Notes: generated from the sequence alone by a model not told the origin. DNA of 64,000 nucleotides from Rhizobium cauense (GCF_019511525.1 NZ_JAEUAT010000011.1:1-64000), one strand, 5' to 3'. Shown: positions 1 through 8,799, counted from the first letter of the stretch. Numbers and translations are program-made.

Positions 1-1895
1 CCGCCCGACGAGCCGCCGCCGGAGAAGCCGGAGGACGAACTGGACGGCGGTGCCGGAATGGTCGACGCAATGGTCGAGGCCATGGACGAGGAGAAGCCGC
101 CAATGCGATCGGAAAAGTTGCCGCTGCCGAAATTGCCGGAATACCATGAGGGGGCGTAAGCGGCCGCTGCTCCCGCTGCCGCTGCCGCAAGCCATGTCTC
201 GAAGGCCCGCGACCAGGGCTTTTCGACGCCGAGCGCCACGGCATAGGGCAGCAGCTTCTCGAAATGCTGGGGCGACATCTCTGGCGCGCCAGCCATGTTC
301 ATGCGGTCCTTCTCGGCCAGTGTCATGTACTGCCGCAGACCATCGATGCCATCCATCATCTTGGTCCCGAGCGGCGTCGGCGCGCCCATGATGAAGACGT
401 AGAGCAGGTTCAGGAGAATGATGCCGCCGATCGCAAACAGCATCGGCGTCTCATGCACTTCAACCAGAGAGGAGAACAACGCCAGTGCTAGCGACGACAC
501 GATGCTGAAGCCGAAGAAGACGGCAAAGGCGATGGCGATCACGGACATGATCTTGGCGCCAAGCGATCTGCCGGGCCGAAACGACTTGGCGAAACCGGCA
601 ATGAAAACCGAGAGGAAGACGACAACGACAACAGGAATGATCATCAACGCGATCGTATCGGGCTCCAGCGTTCCGAAGACGAAGAGGGCCACCAGTGACG
701 CGACGCTGAGCGCGATGCCGCCCGTCGTGTAACCGGTATTCGCGTTGTAGTACTTGCCCCGGTGCTCGCGCTCGATGGCAGCCCGGAAGCTATCGCCTGC
801 CGATTTCACCCGGGTTCCGTTCGACTTGTCGATCGTGAGCGACCCTTTGGCTCCAACTGAATTGAGCAGGCTCGTCTCGCCCGCTTCCAGCTTCTCCTTG
901 CCGACCGGCTTGTCCGTGCGGCGGATGACGATCGAGTTCTTCAGGTCCTCCAGTACCACATAGCCGCGCACCGCCAGATTGAGGGCGGTGGCCGACAGCG
1001 CCGTCCAGCCCTGCCCGGAAAAGCCGCGGTTATCAATGTAGTTCACCAGCGCCGGCGAGATCCCGTCGGGCGGATCCCAGCGCGGGACCAGTACCCCGCG
1101 GGCGGGGTCACGGCCAACCTTCAGCCAGGAGCGCGTGTAGTAGAGAAAGACAAGAATGAGCCCGCCGAAACCGAGAAAGTAGTCACGGTTGTCGCTAAGC
1201 CACCAGCGACGCTCATCGTCGGCACTCGGCGGATTGATCGAGCCCTTCGGCATCTTGACGGCGATCGTCAGTCCTTCGCCGGCATTGAGCGGCCGGGTCG
1301 TCGAAAACAGCAGTCGACCGCCACTCCCGGAAACGCTGGCATTCCTGTCCGTCGCACCCTGCGGGCCGGTGAAGAAGGCGGTGTCGGTCGCGCTGACACC
1401 GTCCGGAAGGTTGACCGTCGCTGTTGCTGTCAGGATCGGGAAGATCCAGCCGTTGCCGGTGACATTCCAATAGAGTTCATCGTGATCGTCGAAATAGCGG
1501 ATCTGGCGATTGGTGCGGTAGGTGAAGACGTAATCGTGGCGGCCATAGCTCACGGTGACGTCTTCCGAACCGGCATAGATGCGGATACCGCCGCTGATGG
1601 ACTCGGTATGCCATGGCTCGTCGCGGCCATCGCGCTTCACCGAAATGACGTCGAAATCGACGCGGCGGAGACGGCCTTCCGCATCCTGATAGGTCAACGG
1701 AAAATCGCGGAAGATACCGCGCCGGATACGATTGCCTTCGGCATTGACGGATATCGTCTCCGTCACCGTCATCGCGCCGCTCTTCTCAAGCGCGATGTCA
1801 GAGGCGAAGGCATTGATCACCTCCGCAGCGATGGCGCCACGCGCCGCAAGCATCAGAAACAAAACGAAGCAAAGGCCGAAAAGCCGTCGGATCAT
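1..1895 (-). CDS. DUF2207 family membrane protein (C-terminus cut by window edge)
   Basis: Open frame of 631 codons reaching the left edge of the window without a stop. It starts at the ATG at 1895-1893 behind a GAGGGG Shine-Dalgarno. The N-terminus is a signal peptide (residues 1-23, ending AIAA before EVINAF), followed by a beta-rich extracytoplasmic region of about 200 residues typical of DUF2207, a transmembrane helix after RRWWLSDNRDYF, a cytoplasmic-type segment, and three or four more hydrophobic helices around residues 370-480. The visible end is a Ser/Gly-rich tail after an alanine run, as is common in this family. DUF2207 proteins often occur beside LemA, as here with aroA in between. 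Biochemical function is unknown. Confidence 0.85.
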   Translation of the reverse strand, partial: MIRRLFGLCFVLFLMLAARGAIAAEVINAFASDIALEKSGAMTVTETISVNAEGNRIRRGIFRDFPLTYQDAEGRLRRVDFDVISVKRDGRDEPWHTESISGGIRIYAGSEDVTVSYGRHDYVFTYRTNRQIRYFDDHDELYWNVTGNGWIFPILTATATVNLPDGVSATDTAFFTGPQGATDRNASVSGSGGRLLFSTTRPLNAGEGLTIAVKMPKGSINPPSADDERRWWLSDNRDYFLGFGGLILVFLYYTRSWLKVGRDPARGVLVPRWDPPDGISPALVNYIDNRGFSGQGWTALSATALNLAVRGYVVLEDLKNSIVIRRTDKPVGKEKLEAGETSLLNSVGAKGSLTIDKSNGTRVKSAGDSFRAAIEREHRGKYYNANTGYTTGGIALSVASLVALFVFGTLEPDTIALMIIPVVVVVFLSVFIAGFAKSFRPGRSLGAKIMSVIAIAFAVFFGFSIVSSLALALFSSLVEVHETPMLFAIGGIILLNLLYVFIMGAPTPLGTKMMDGIDGLRQYMTLAEKDRMNMAGAPEMSPQHFEKLLPYAVALGVEKPWSRAFETWLAAAAAGAAAAYAPSWYSGNFGSGNFSDRIGGFSSSMASTIASTIPAPPSSSSSGFSGGGSSG

Positions 1896-1936
1896 TATAC
1901 CCCTCGCCTGCGGCGTCCCGGCCGCGTCAGATAAAG

Positions 1937-3196
1937 TCAGCCCTCGTCGGTATAGGTCACACCAAGCCCTGCGAGCGTGCGCCAATAGGCAGGGAACGTC
2001 TTGCCGACGCACTCCGGATCGAGAATCGTGATGCCCGCGATCTTCAGGCCGGCGAGCGCAAAGCTCATGGCAATGCGGTGGTCGGCGAAGGTGTCGATGT
2101 TGGCAGGCAGGCGTTGTCCAACTAGCGATGGATCGGACTGGACAACCAGATCGTCGCCTTCCTCGGCCGCGAGCCCCTGGCGGATGTTGTTGAGCCCGGT
2201 CGAGACGGCGCGGATACGATCGCATTCCTTGACGCGCAGATTGGCGATGCCGACGAAGCGGACGGGCGTCGCGTTGAAAGCCGCAAGAACGGCCAAGGTC
2301 GGAACAGCATCCTGCATCTGCGAACCGTCGATAACGGCTGGAAGATGCGGGAACTCGGCGATCAGATCATAGGCCTTCGCGTCCGGCTGCGTGAACGCGC
2401 CATTCGCGACACCGAGGTCGATCTTGCCCGATGTCAGCACTTCGGCCGCCCAGAGGTAGGTCGCGGCAGAGGCGTCGGGCTCGACCACGAAATCTGCTGC
2501 CGTGTAGCCGGTCGGCTCGACGCGCCAAGTCACCGCGCTCGTCTTCTCGACCTTGGCGCCGAAGGCGCGCATCGCCGCCGTCGTCAGGTCGATATAGCCG
2601 AGCGCGCCGATATCCTCACCGAGCAGCTCGATTGTCACCGCCTTGTCGCCACCGGCAGCCATCATCAGGAGCGCCGAGACGTATTGACTAGACAGGCCGC
2701 CATCGATCTGGATGCGGCTCGCCTCAAAACGGCCGGTGCCGTTCACGGTGACGGGCGGGCAACCGGTCTCGGTAGACGCATCGATGCCAAGCGAACGCAG
2801 CGCATCGACCAGCGGACCGATCGGGCGCTTGCGCATATGCTGGTCGCCATCGACGACAACGGTGCCATCGACCAGGGCGGCAGCGGCCGTCAGGAAGCGC
2901 GTCGCCGTTCCGGCATTGCCGAGGAAAAGCGGCACCTGCGGCGGCAGTAGCTTGCCGCTGCCCGTAACGACGAAGCTCGTATCATCCGGCTCCTCGATGA
3001 TCACGCCCATGGCGCGGAGAGCATCGGCCATGTAGCGGGTGTCGTCACTCTTCAAAGCGCCGGTCAGGCGGCTGGTGCCCTTGGCGAGACCTGCCAGAAG
3101 CAGGGCGCGGTTGGTTATGGATTTCGAACCGGGCGGGACGGCACGACCTGTCAGCGGCTTGTCCGGCGGGATGATGGTGAGCTTGTCTTTACTCAT
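1937..3196 (-). CDS. aroA: 3-phosphoshikimate 1-carboxyvinyltransferase (EPSP synthase)
   Basis: 419 residues, the normal family length. EPSP synthase joins shikimate-3-phosphate and PEP in the cytosolic shikimate pathway. Visible signatures: PGSKSITNR at residues 22-30 (S3P/PEP-binding lysine), GNAGTATRF at 93-101, RPIG at about 124, DGGLSSQ, QDAVPT (catalytic Asp equivalent), RVKECDR and CVGKTFP near the C-terminus. The residue matching the well-known class I proline (E. coli Pro101) is Phe here. It lies between lemA and the DUF2207 gene (41-bp gap to the latter), not with cmk/rpsA, the usual rhizobial aroA context. It may therefore be a second EPSP synthase in the genome; this is inference. 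Confidence 0.93.
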   Translation of the reverse strand: MSKDKLTIIPPDKPLTGRAVPPGSKSITNRALLLAGLAKGTSRLTGALKSDDTRYMADALRAMGVIIEEPDDTSFVVTGSGKLLPPQVPLFLGNAGTATRFLTAAAALVDGTVVVDGDQHMRKRPIGPLVDALRSLGIDASTETGCPPVTVNGTGRFEASRIQIDGGLSSQYVSALLMMAAGGDKAVTIELLGEDIGALGYIDLTTAAMRAFGAKVEKTSAVTWRVEPTGYTAADFVVEPDASAATYLWAAEVLTSGKIDLGVANGAFTQPDAKAYDLIAEFPHLPAVIDGSQMQDAVPTLAVLAAFNATPVRFVGIANLRVKECDRIRAVSTGLNNIRQGLAAEEGDDLVVQSDPSLVGQRLPANIDTFADHRIAMSFALAGLKIAGITILDPECVGKTFPAYWRTLAGLGVTYTDEG

Positions 3197-3289
3197 TACC
3201 TTGTCTTTTCCGTCTTTGCGCGAGGGCCATGTCTGGCCACGATCATGCCCTGCTCATAGCAGCTTTTGCGCAAAGGCAAATGGCGGATA

Positions 3290-3841
3290 TCAGAACTTTA
3301 CGGTCGGAACGGCGCGATCTGCTTCGTTGGTGATCTCGAAATACTCGCGCTTCTGGAAACCGAACTGGCCGGCGACCAGATTGGACGGGAAGCTCTCTAC
3401 CTTGACGTTCAGATCGCGAGCCGCGCCGTTATAATAGCGGCGAGCCATCTGGATTTCGCTTTCCATCGTCTCGAGCGAGGTCTGCAACTCGCGGAAATTC
3501 TCGTTTGCCTTCAGATCGGGATAGGCTTCGGCCAGCGCCAGCACGCGCCCCAGCGCCTGGCCGAGCAGGCCTTCGGCCTGGGCGCGGCCGGCGACGTCTC
3601 CAGTCGGAACCGATTGCGCCTTGTTGCGCAGGGCAACGACCTCTTCAAGCGTCGTCTTCTCGTGCGCGGCGTAGCCCTTCACCGTCTCGATCAGGTTGGG
3701 GATGAGGTCGGTGCGGCGCTTCAGCTGCACGTCGATGCCTGACCAGGCTTCCTCAGCCATCTGCCGTGCACGAACAAGGCCGTTGTAGATGAAAACGGCA
3801 TAGAGCGCGGCCAGAACAATAAGGCCAAGAATAACATACAT
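3290..3841 (-). CDS. LemA family protein
   Basis: 183 residues. One N-terminal membrane anchor (residues 2-22, IVLAALYAVFIYNGLV) is followed by the LemA helical domain, with NGLVRARQMAEEAWSGIDVQLKRRTDLIPNL-type sequence and a typical ending of NLVAGQFGF and FEITNEADRAVPTVKF. LemA proteins are membrane-anchored helical bundles of uncertain function, commonly encoded beside DUF2207/TPM-domain membrane proteins. Here aroA separates lemA from the DUF2207 gene, with all three in the same direction and close together, so co-transcription is likely. Confidence 0.93.
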   Translation of the reverse strand: MYVILGLIVLAALYAVFIYNGLVRARQMAEEAWSGIDVQLKRRTDLIPNLIETVKGYAAHEKTTLEEVVALRNKAQSVPTGDVAGRAQAEGLLGQALGRVLALAEAYPDLKANENFRELQTSLETMESEIQMARRYYNGAARDLNVKVESFPSNLVAGQFGFQKREYFEITNEADRAVPTVKF

Positions 3842-4042
3842 TCGCGAATCCCCCGCAACGACCGAAAGTATATCGGGAGACTATGCGCGTTACCGCAGAT
3901 TGTCATCCCGCATTTCCGAGCGATCAATAGACCGGGGGTAGTGAGAAATCACGATACCGTGGCGCGAACGGACGCCCTATTTTCATCTTGCACGGTTGAA
4001 GCAACCGCGCCCGAGAAACTTGCGACGAGGATTACTCAGACC

Positions 4043-4159
4043 ATGAGCGCAGTACTTTTCCTGCTGAACACGCTGGCCATCGCTTCGTACTTCTTTGTCC
4101 GGAAAATGGCGCGCCCGGTGGAGCGCCGTGTCGAGGTAAGAAACCACGAGCGCCGTTGA
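4043..4159 (+). CDS. Possible 38-residue single-pass membrane protein
   Basis: A short frame starting at ATG 4043 encodes a hydrophobic helix (roughly residues 2-18) followed by a basic tail rich in Arg. It lies between the lemA and glyQ units on the opposite strand. The Shine-Dalgarno is weak (GAGG about 13 nt upstream). The same frame is open further upstream to 3941, but that extension does not look like protein. I do not recognise the family; coding status is uncertain. Confidence 0.3.
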   Translation: MSAVLFLLNTLAIASYFFVRKMARPVERRVEVRNHERR

Positions 4160-4168
4160 CTACCGCCC

Positions 4169-5128
4169 TTAAGCGGCAGTTTTCGACAGATTCACGCCAC
4201 CCGCATCCGTCATGAGGAAGGCTTCGCCACAGGCCTTCGCCAGCGTCCGCACCCGCAGGATATAGCTCTGGCGCTCGGTGACCGAGATCACGCCGCGCGC
4301 ATCCAGCAGATTGAAGACGTGGCTCGCCTTGATGCACTGGTCATAGGCGGGGAAAACGCACTTGTGCAGCAACTGGTTGGCGTTGTCGCCCGGCGCGCCG
4401 GCCGCCAGGAGCGCCTGGCACTCCTTTTCGGCATCGATGAAGTGCCGATGCAGCATTTCCGTATTGGCGTATTCGAAATTGTGGCGTGAATATTCCTGCT
4501 CCGCCTGCAGGAAGACGTCGCCGTAGCTGATCTTCTCGTCGCCTTCACGGCCGTTGAAGTTCAGGTCGTAGACGTTGTCGACGCCTTGCACATACATCGC
4601 CAAGCGCTCCAGGCCGTAGGTCAACTCGCCCGCCACGGGCGAGCATTCGATGCCGCAGACCTGCTGGAAATAGGTGAACTGCGACACTTCCATGCCATCG
4701 CACCAGCACTCCCAGCCGAGACCCCAGGCACCGAGCGTCGGGCTTTCCCAATCGTCCTCGACGAAACGGATGTCGTGCAGCAGCGGGTCGAGACCGATGG
4801 CTGCGAGCGAGCCGAGATAGAGCTCCTGCAGGTTCGGTGGGTTCGGCTTCAGGATGACCTGATACTGATAATAGTGCTGCAGCCGGTTCGGATTCTCGCC
4901 GTAACGGCCGTCCGACGGGCGGCGCGATGGCTGTACGTAGGCAGCCTTCCACGGCTTGGGGCCGAGCGCACGCAGCGTCGTTGCCGGATGAAACGTACCA
5001 GCGCCCACCTCCATGTCGTAGGGCTGCAGTACCGCACAACCCTTGTCCGCCCAGTAGTTATGGAGCGTGAGGATCAGCGCCTGGAACGAGCGCTTCGGGT
5101 TCATGTGATCGGGGATTGCTGCAGACAT
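4169..5128 (-). CDS. glyQ: Glycyl-tRNA synthetase alpha subunit
   Basis: 319 residues, the usual size of the class II alpha chain of the tetrameric (alpha2beta2) bacterial GlyRS that charges tRNA-Gly. Sequence is strongly characteristic: RSFQALILTLHNYWADKG, VGAGTFHPATTLRALGP, YVQPSRRPSDGRYGENPNR and LGWECWCDGMEVSQFTYFQQ. The ATG at 5128 (MSAAIPDHMNP) was preferred over an upstream TTG at 5152. The beta-subunit gene glyS is not adjacent: downstream on this strand come lemA, aroA and the DUF2207 gene, so glyS should lie beyond the left edge or elsewhere. Confidence 0.97.
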   Translation of the reverse strand: MSAAIPDHMNPKRSFQALILTLHNYWADKGCAVLQPYDMEVGAGTFHPATTLRALGPKPWKAAYVQPSRRPSDGRYGENPNRLQHYYQYQVILKPNPPNLQELYLGSLAAIGLDPLLHDIRFVEDDWESPTLGAWGLGWECWCDGMEVSQFTYFQQVCGIECSPVAGELTYGLERLAMYVQGVDNVYDLNFNGREGDEKISYGDVFLQAEQEYSRHNFEYANTEMLHRHFIDAEKECQALLAAGAPGDNANQLLHKCVFPAYDQCIKASHVFNLLDARGVISVTERQSYILRVRTLAKACGEAFLMTDAGGVNLSKTAA

Positions 5129-5206
5129 GGAACGGCTTCCGAATTCGTACAAAAAGTGCGCGGACAGGTGCCACGCCGCGCCAGACGGGTCAAGGCTTTT
5201 GCGGCC

Positions 5207-5401
5207 CTACTCGTCCTCGTCCTTCTTCAGATGGTACTCGCCGGTGACCGGATCCTTGACCAGCGTACCGATGGCGCCGGTCTGGCGCTCCTTCTCTTCC
5301 CTGCGGGATCGTGCTGCCAGCCGCTGCGCGTCGGCAACAAAGCGGCGATAGAGAAGCCAAGCGCCTACCACTAGAACGACGATAATTATCAGTTGCGGCA
5401 T
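5207..5401 (-). CDS. Small single-pass membrane protein
   Basis: 64 residues from the ATG at 5401 (MPQLIII). An N-terminal hydrophobic helix of about 18 residues is followed by a basic, charged cytoplasmic-type segment and a C-terminus with the sequence VKDPVTGEYHLKKDEDE. It sits 19 bp after the S49 peptidase and 78 bp before glyQ, all on the same strand, and is probably co-transcribed. The family is not recognised; the composition resembles small conserved alphaproteobacterial hypotheticals found beside glyQ. Confidence 0.75.
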   Translation of the reverse strand: MPQLIIIVVLVVGAWLLYRRFVADAQRLAARSRREEKERQTGAIGTLVKDPVTGEYHLKKDEDE

Positions 5402-5420
5402 GATGCCAGCCTTTAATCCC

Positions 5421-6281
5421 TCAGAGCCCGTATCGGCTCCACAATGCTTTTTCCTCGGCAGCCTCGACAAGCCCGCTTGCAAGACCAGCGCCGGCTCCCT
5501 CCAGGTTGGCTGACGATATACCCGGAATGCGCCTTCCGAAAAGACCGCGCGCGGGCATAACCAGTTCGAGCTTGGTTTTCGCCCCGTATCGACGCTTCAG
5601 TTCCTGGCGCATGTCGCCCAGTCCATCGATCAGGCCGAGTTCAAGGCCACGCGTGCCGGTCCAAAAAAGGCCAGAGAAGACCACATCGTCGTTCTTCAAC
5701 TTGCCTGCACGCCGTTCGCGAACCATCGAAATGAAGACCTGATGAATCTCAAGCTGCAACGTCTTCAGATACTCGATGTCCTTTTCCTTCTCGGGCTGGA
5801 ACGGATCGAGGATTACCTTGTTTTCACCGGCCGTGTAGACGCGGCGTTCGACGCCGATCTTTTTCAGCAGTTCCGGGAAGCCGAAGCCGCCGGACACGAC
5901 CCCGATCGAGCCGACAATTGAGGTCGGATCAGCAATGATCTCGTCGCCTGCAAGGGCGATCATGTAGCCGCCGGATGCAGCAACGTCCTCGACGAAGACC
6001 AGAACCTTCTTCTGCTTTTCACGCGCGAGTTCGCGGATGCGGGTAAAGACCAGGCGCGACTGGACCGGGGAACCGCCGGGAGAATTGAGCGATATGGCCA
6101 CCGCTGGCGCATCCTTGAAGCTGAACGCCTTTTCGAGGACCTGTGCCGTGGCGGCGAGATTGAGGGTCGGCCGAAACTGGCTTCCGCCGCTCATGATCGG
6201 ACCGTGAAGTCGAACGACGGGGATCACCACGCCTTCCTTGCGGAAACGCTTGGGCAGCAACCTCTTCAAAAATCCGGCCAT
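5421..6281 (-). CDS. S49 family serine peptidase (SppA/SohB-like)
   Basis: 286 residues, the short single-domain form of signal peptide peptidase A. The family cleaves remnant signal peptides or membrane proteins with a Ser/Lys dyad. The likely nucleophile is Ser103 in VAASGGYMIA, and the likely general base Lys155 in AGENKVIL. NSPGG at residues 66-70 forms part of the oxyanion region. There is no obvious N-terminal transmembrane anchor, only a basic start (FLKRLLPKRFRK) that could associate with the membrane. It heads the run S49 - small membrane protein - glyQ and is divergent from mntH. Confidence 0.92.
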   Translation of the reverse strand: MAGFLKRLLPKRFRKEGVVIPVVRLHGPIMSGGSQFRPTLNLAATAQVLEKAFSFKDAPAVAISLNSPGGSPVQSRLVFTRIRELAREKQKKVLVFVEDVAASGGYMIALAGDEIIADPTSIVGSIGVVSGGFGFPELLKKIGVERRVYTAGENKVILDPFQPEKEKDIEYLKTLQLEIHQVFISMVRERRAGKLKNDDVVFSGLFWTGTRGLELGLIDGLGDMRQELKRRYGAKTKLELVMPARGLFGRRIPGISSANLEGAGAGLASGLVEAAEEKALWSRYGL

Positions 6282-6384
6282 TTTCCATCCTTTGCGGCGA
6301 TATCAGCAAACGTCTTCCATGTATGCAACGACACGTCAAACACAATGGTGACGGCACAAAACATCTTTCATTTGTAATTCTTGT

Positions 6385-6412
6385 TGCGAATGACTTGCAT
6401 TATCATTCTAAT
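6385..6412 (+). promoter_or_regulatory. mntH promoter overlapped by a Mur/Fur-type palindrome
   Basis: TGCGAATGACTTGCA (6385-6399) is an imperfect palindrome of the TGCRAnT-n-AnTYGCA type, as expected of rhizobial Mur (manganese-responsive Fur family) sites. It sits inside a plausible promoter: -35 TTGCGA at 6384-6389, 17-bp spacer, -10 TCTAAT at 6407-6412. A second overlapping 19-bp inverted repeat with AATGA/TCATT ends spans 6389-6407. Repression of mntH by Mn-loaded Mur/Fur is inferred from position and family knowledge. Confidence 0.55.
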
Positions 6413-6450
6413 CAGACATACTGGCCCTATCGGTAAGAAGGGCGAATTGC

Positions 6451-7791
6451 ATGGACATCGTAAATCCGAACACAAAGGCCGGCTGGCGACATGAGCGCGA
6501 AGAGGCATCGCTTTCCGATGTCTACCGTTCGATCCAGACGCAGAAACACGGGACGCGCTGGCGGCGCATCGCCGCGTTCCTCGGCCCTGGCTACATGGTG
6601 GCCGTCGGCTATATGGACCCCGGCAACTGGGCGACTTCGCTCGCGGGCGGTTCGAAGTTCGGCTATGCGCTGCTGACCGTCGCCTTGCTATCCAACCTGA
6701 TGGCGATTGTTCTGCAGTCGCTCTGCGCGCGCCTTGCGATCGCCTCCGGCCGCGACCTAGCCCAAGCCTGCCGTGACGCGTATCCGAAATACGTCTCCAT
6801 TCCGCTATGGGCGTTTGCTGAAATTGCCATTATCGCCACCGACATCGCGGAAGTGATCGGCACGGCAATCGGTCTCAACCTGCTGTTCGGCATTCCGCTC
6901 GAACTCGGCGTGCTGATCACGGCGCTCGATGTGTTCCTTATCCTCTATCTCCAGAAGATCGGTTTCCGCTGGGTGGAAGCCTTCGTGATCGCCCTGCTCG
7001 GTATCATTGCCGTATGCTTTGGCGTGCAGATCTTCCTTGCCGATCCGGAATGGGGCGCGGTAATCCGGGGCTTCTTCCCGACGACCGAGATCGTTTCCAA
7101 CCCCGAGATGCTCTATCTCGCACTCGGCATTCTTGGCGCCACCGTGATGCCGCACAATCTCTATCTGCACTCCGGCATCGTCCAGACCCGCGCCTATGGC
7201 CACACGGTGCCGGAAAAGCGCCAGGCGCTGACCTACGCAACGATCGACTCGACGATAGCGCTCTGCTTTGCGCTCCTGATCAACGCATCGATCCTGATCC
7301 TTGCTGCCGCTGCGTTCCATGCGAACGGCAAGACCGACGTCGTGGAATTGGGCGTGGCATCGTCGTTGCTCGCACCGTTGCTTGGCCTGGCAATCGCTCC
7401 GACGCTCTTTGGTATAGCATTGCTCTGCTGCGGCCTGAATTCGACGGTTACGGCAACGCTTGCCGGTCAGATTGTCATGGAAGGCTTCCTGAAGATCCGG
7501 CTTCAGCCATGGGTTCGCCGCCTCATCACCCGCGCGATCGCCATCATTCCGGCCGCCTTCGTCACCATCTGGTACGGCGACCAGGGCACAGCGGAACTAC
7601 TGATCCTGACTCAGGTCGTGCTCAGCCTGCAGCTCTCCTTCGCCGTCTTCCCGCTGGTTATGTTTACGGCAAGCAAGGCGAAGATGGGCGCGCTGGTTGC
7701 ACCGCGCTGGCTGAGTGCGATCGCCTACCTCATCGCGGTCCTGATCGCTGGCCTGAACATCAAGCTGCTGTTCGACTTCGTCATCGGTTAG
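6451..7791 (+). CDS. mntH: Nramp-family Mn2+/H+ symporter
   Basis: 446 residues with about 11 hydrophobic segments. The two Nramp metal-binding motifs are present: DPGN at residues 56-59 in TM1 and MPHN at about 233-236 in TM6. The protein imports Mn2+ (and some Fe2+) across the inner membrane using the proton gradient. The ATG at 6451 has an AAGGGCG ribosome-binding site. The upstream region holds a Mur/Fur-like palindrome over the promoter, consistent with manganese repression. It ends in a 4-bp convergent overlap with the TrmN6-like gene. Confidence 0.96.
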   Translation: MDIVNPNTKAGWRHEREEASLSDVYRSIQTQKHGTRWRRIAAFLGPGYMVAVGYMDPGNWATSLAGGSKFGYALLTVALLSNLMAIVLQSLCARLAIASGRDLAQACRDAYPKYVSIPLWAFAEIAIIATDIAEVIGTAIGLNLLFGIPLELGVLITALDVFLILYLQKIGFRWVEAFVIALLGIIAVCFGVQIFLADPEWGAVIRGFFPTTEIVSNPEMLYLALGILGATVMPHNLYLHSGIVQTRAYGHTVPEKRQALTYATIDSTIALCFALLINASILILAAAAFHANGKTDVVELGVASSLLAPLLGLAIAPTLFGIALLCCGLNSTVTATLAGQIVMEGFLKIRLQPWVRRLITRAIAIIPAAFVTIWYGDQGTAELLILTQVVLSLQLSFAVFPLVMFTASKAKMGALVAPRWLSAIAYLIAVLIAGLNIKLLFDFVIG

Positions 7792-8564
7792 CGCCTTTTA
7801 TAGGCCGCCCGGCCATTGTTCAGATCGTCGACGAAGGACGAGAATTTATGCGTCCCTTCCTCGTGCATGATGAATGGCGCGCGCAGCGAAAGCCGCGCGC
7901 GCGACCCTTTTATAGCCGTGACAAGGATGCGTACGGCATTCTCGCCGTCGCGCGGATGGATCGCGGTGATCTCGATGCCGCCGAAGCGACGGCCACAAGC
8001 GTCGATGATCTCGGCGATCGATTCCGGCCGCGCGATTAGCGACAATTGCCCGCCAGGGATCATGATTGCCCCGGCAGTCCGCAACCAGCTATCGAAGAGA
8101 CCTTCCGTCATAGCATGCGCTTCCGCCTTCAAGGCATCCGGTGTCCGGCGATCGCCTGCGTCGTTGAACGGCGGGTTCATGATGACGTGATGGAAGCTCT
8201 CGTCGACAAGGCCGGCCTCGTTTCGCGCCTTGGCCTTCAGCGTCACATCCGCCCGGATGACCGAAACGCGACCCGCCACATGCGCGTTTCCGGGTAAAAG
8301 AACGCTGCGGCGCGCATAGTCAGCCATCTCCTCCGAGCGCTCGAAGAGCACGACATGAGCCGCCGGCAGCCGCGATGCGACAGCCAGGCCGGCCGCGCCT
8401 GCGCCTGCGCCGAGATCGGCAACCTTGATAGGACGACCGTCCGCGACAAGCGCGGCGAGCAGCATTGCATCCATGCCGGCGCGATGCCCCCTGCCCTTCG
8501 GCTGCACCACATGAAAGAGCCCGCGGTGAAAGGCGTCGATGGTCTCGGCAACATCGTCCGTCAT
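7788..8564 (-). CDS. TrmN6-like tRNA1(Val) adenine-N6 methyltransferase
   Basis: 258 residues from the ATG at 8564 (MTDDVAETIDAFHRG); the frame is open further upstream, but that part is not protein-like. It has the SAM-binding motif VADLGAGAGAAGLAVASR and the N6-adenine methyltransferase motif NPPF (in VIMNPPFND), the arrangement of the YfiC/TrmN6 family that modifies A37 of tRNA1-Val. The start GHRAGMDAMLLAAL is characteristic of the family. It follows the DUF2007 gene directly (7-bp gap) and converges on mntH. Confidence 0.85.
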   Translation of the reverse strand: MTDDVAETIDAFHRGLFHVVQPKGRGHRAGMDAMLLAALVADGRPIKVADLGAGAGAAGLAVASRLPAAHVVLFERSEEMADYARRSVLLPGNAHVAGRVSVIRADVTLKAKARNEAGLVDESFHHVIMNPPFNDAGDRRTPDALKAEAHAMTEGLFDSWLRTAGAIMIPGGQLSLIARPESIAEIIDACGRRFGGIEITAIHPRDGENAVRILVTAIKGSRARLSLRAPFIMHEEGTHKFSSFVDDLNNGRAAYKRR

Positions 8565-8571
8565 GGCAGGA

Positions 8572-8799
8572 TCACTTCGGAGCGCGCAGTTCGTCGCCGA
8601 GCCCGGCATCCACGAGGATACGTCGTGCCCGGTCCGCTTCCTCGTCATCGACAAGCAGCCGGCGCTGCAACATGCCCAGCGACCCTTCCAGAATGCTCAT
8701 TGCCTGATCGGCGATAAAGCAGTGAATGCCCGCATCTTTCAGCAGGCTCTCCGCATAGGAGAGCAGCACGGGATCATTGGCGCGGATAAGTTCATGCAT
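8572..8799 (-). CDS. DUF2007 domain protein
   Basis: 75 residues from the ATG at 8799 (MHELIRANDPVLLSYAESLLKDAGI), a clear match to the DUF2007 pattern, a small ferredoxin-like fold thought to have a signal-transducing or PII-like role. An upstream in-frame start at 8838 adds 13 residues outside the family. It is transcribed towards the TrmN6-like gene with a 7-bp gap, and divergently from the polyprenyl synthetase. Function is unknown. Confidence 0.85.
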   Translation of the reverse strand: MHELIRANDPVLLSYAESLLKDAGIHCFIADQAMSILEGSLGMLQRRLLVDDEEADRARRILVDAGLGDELRAPK

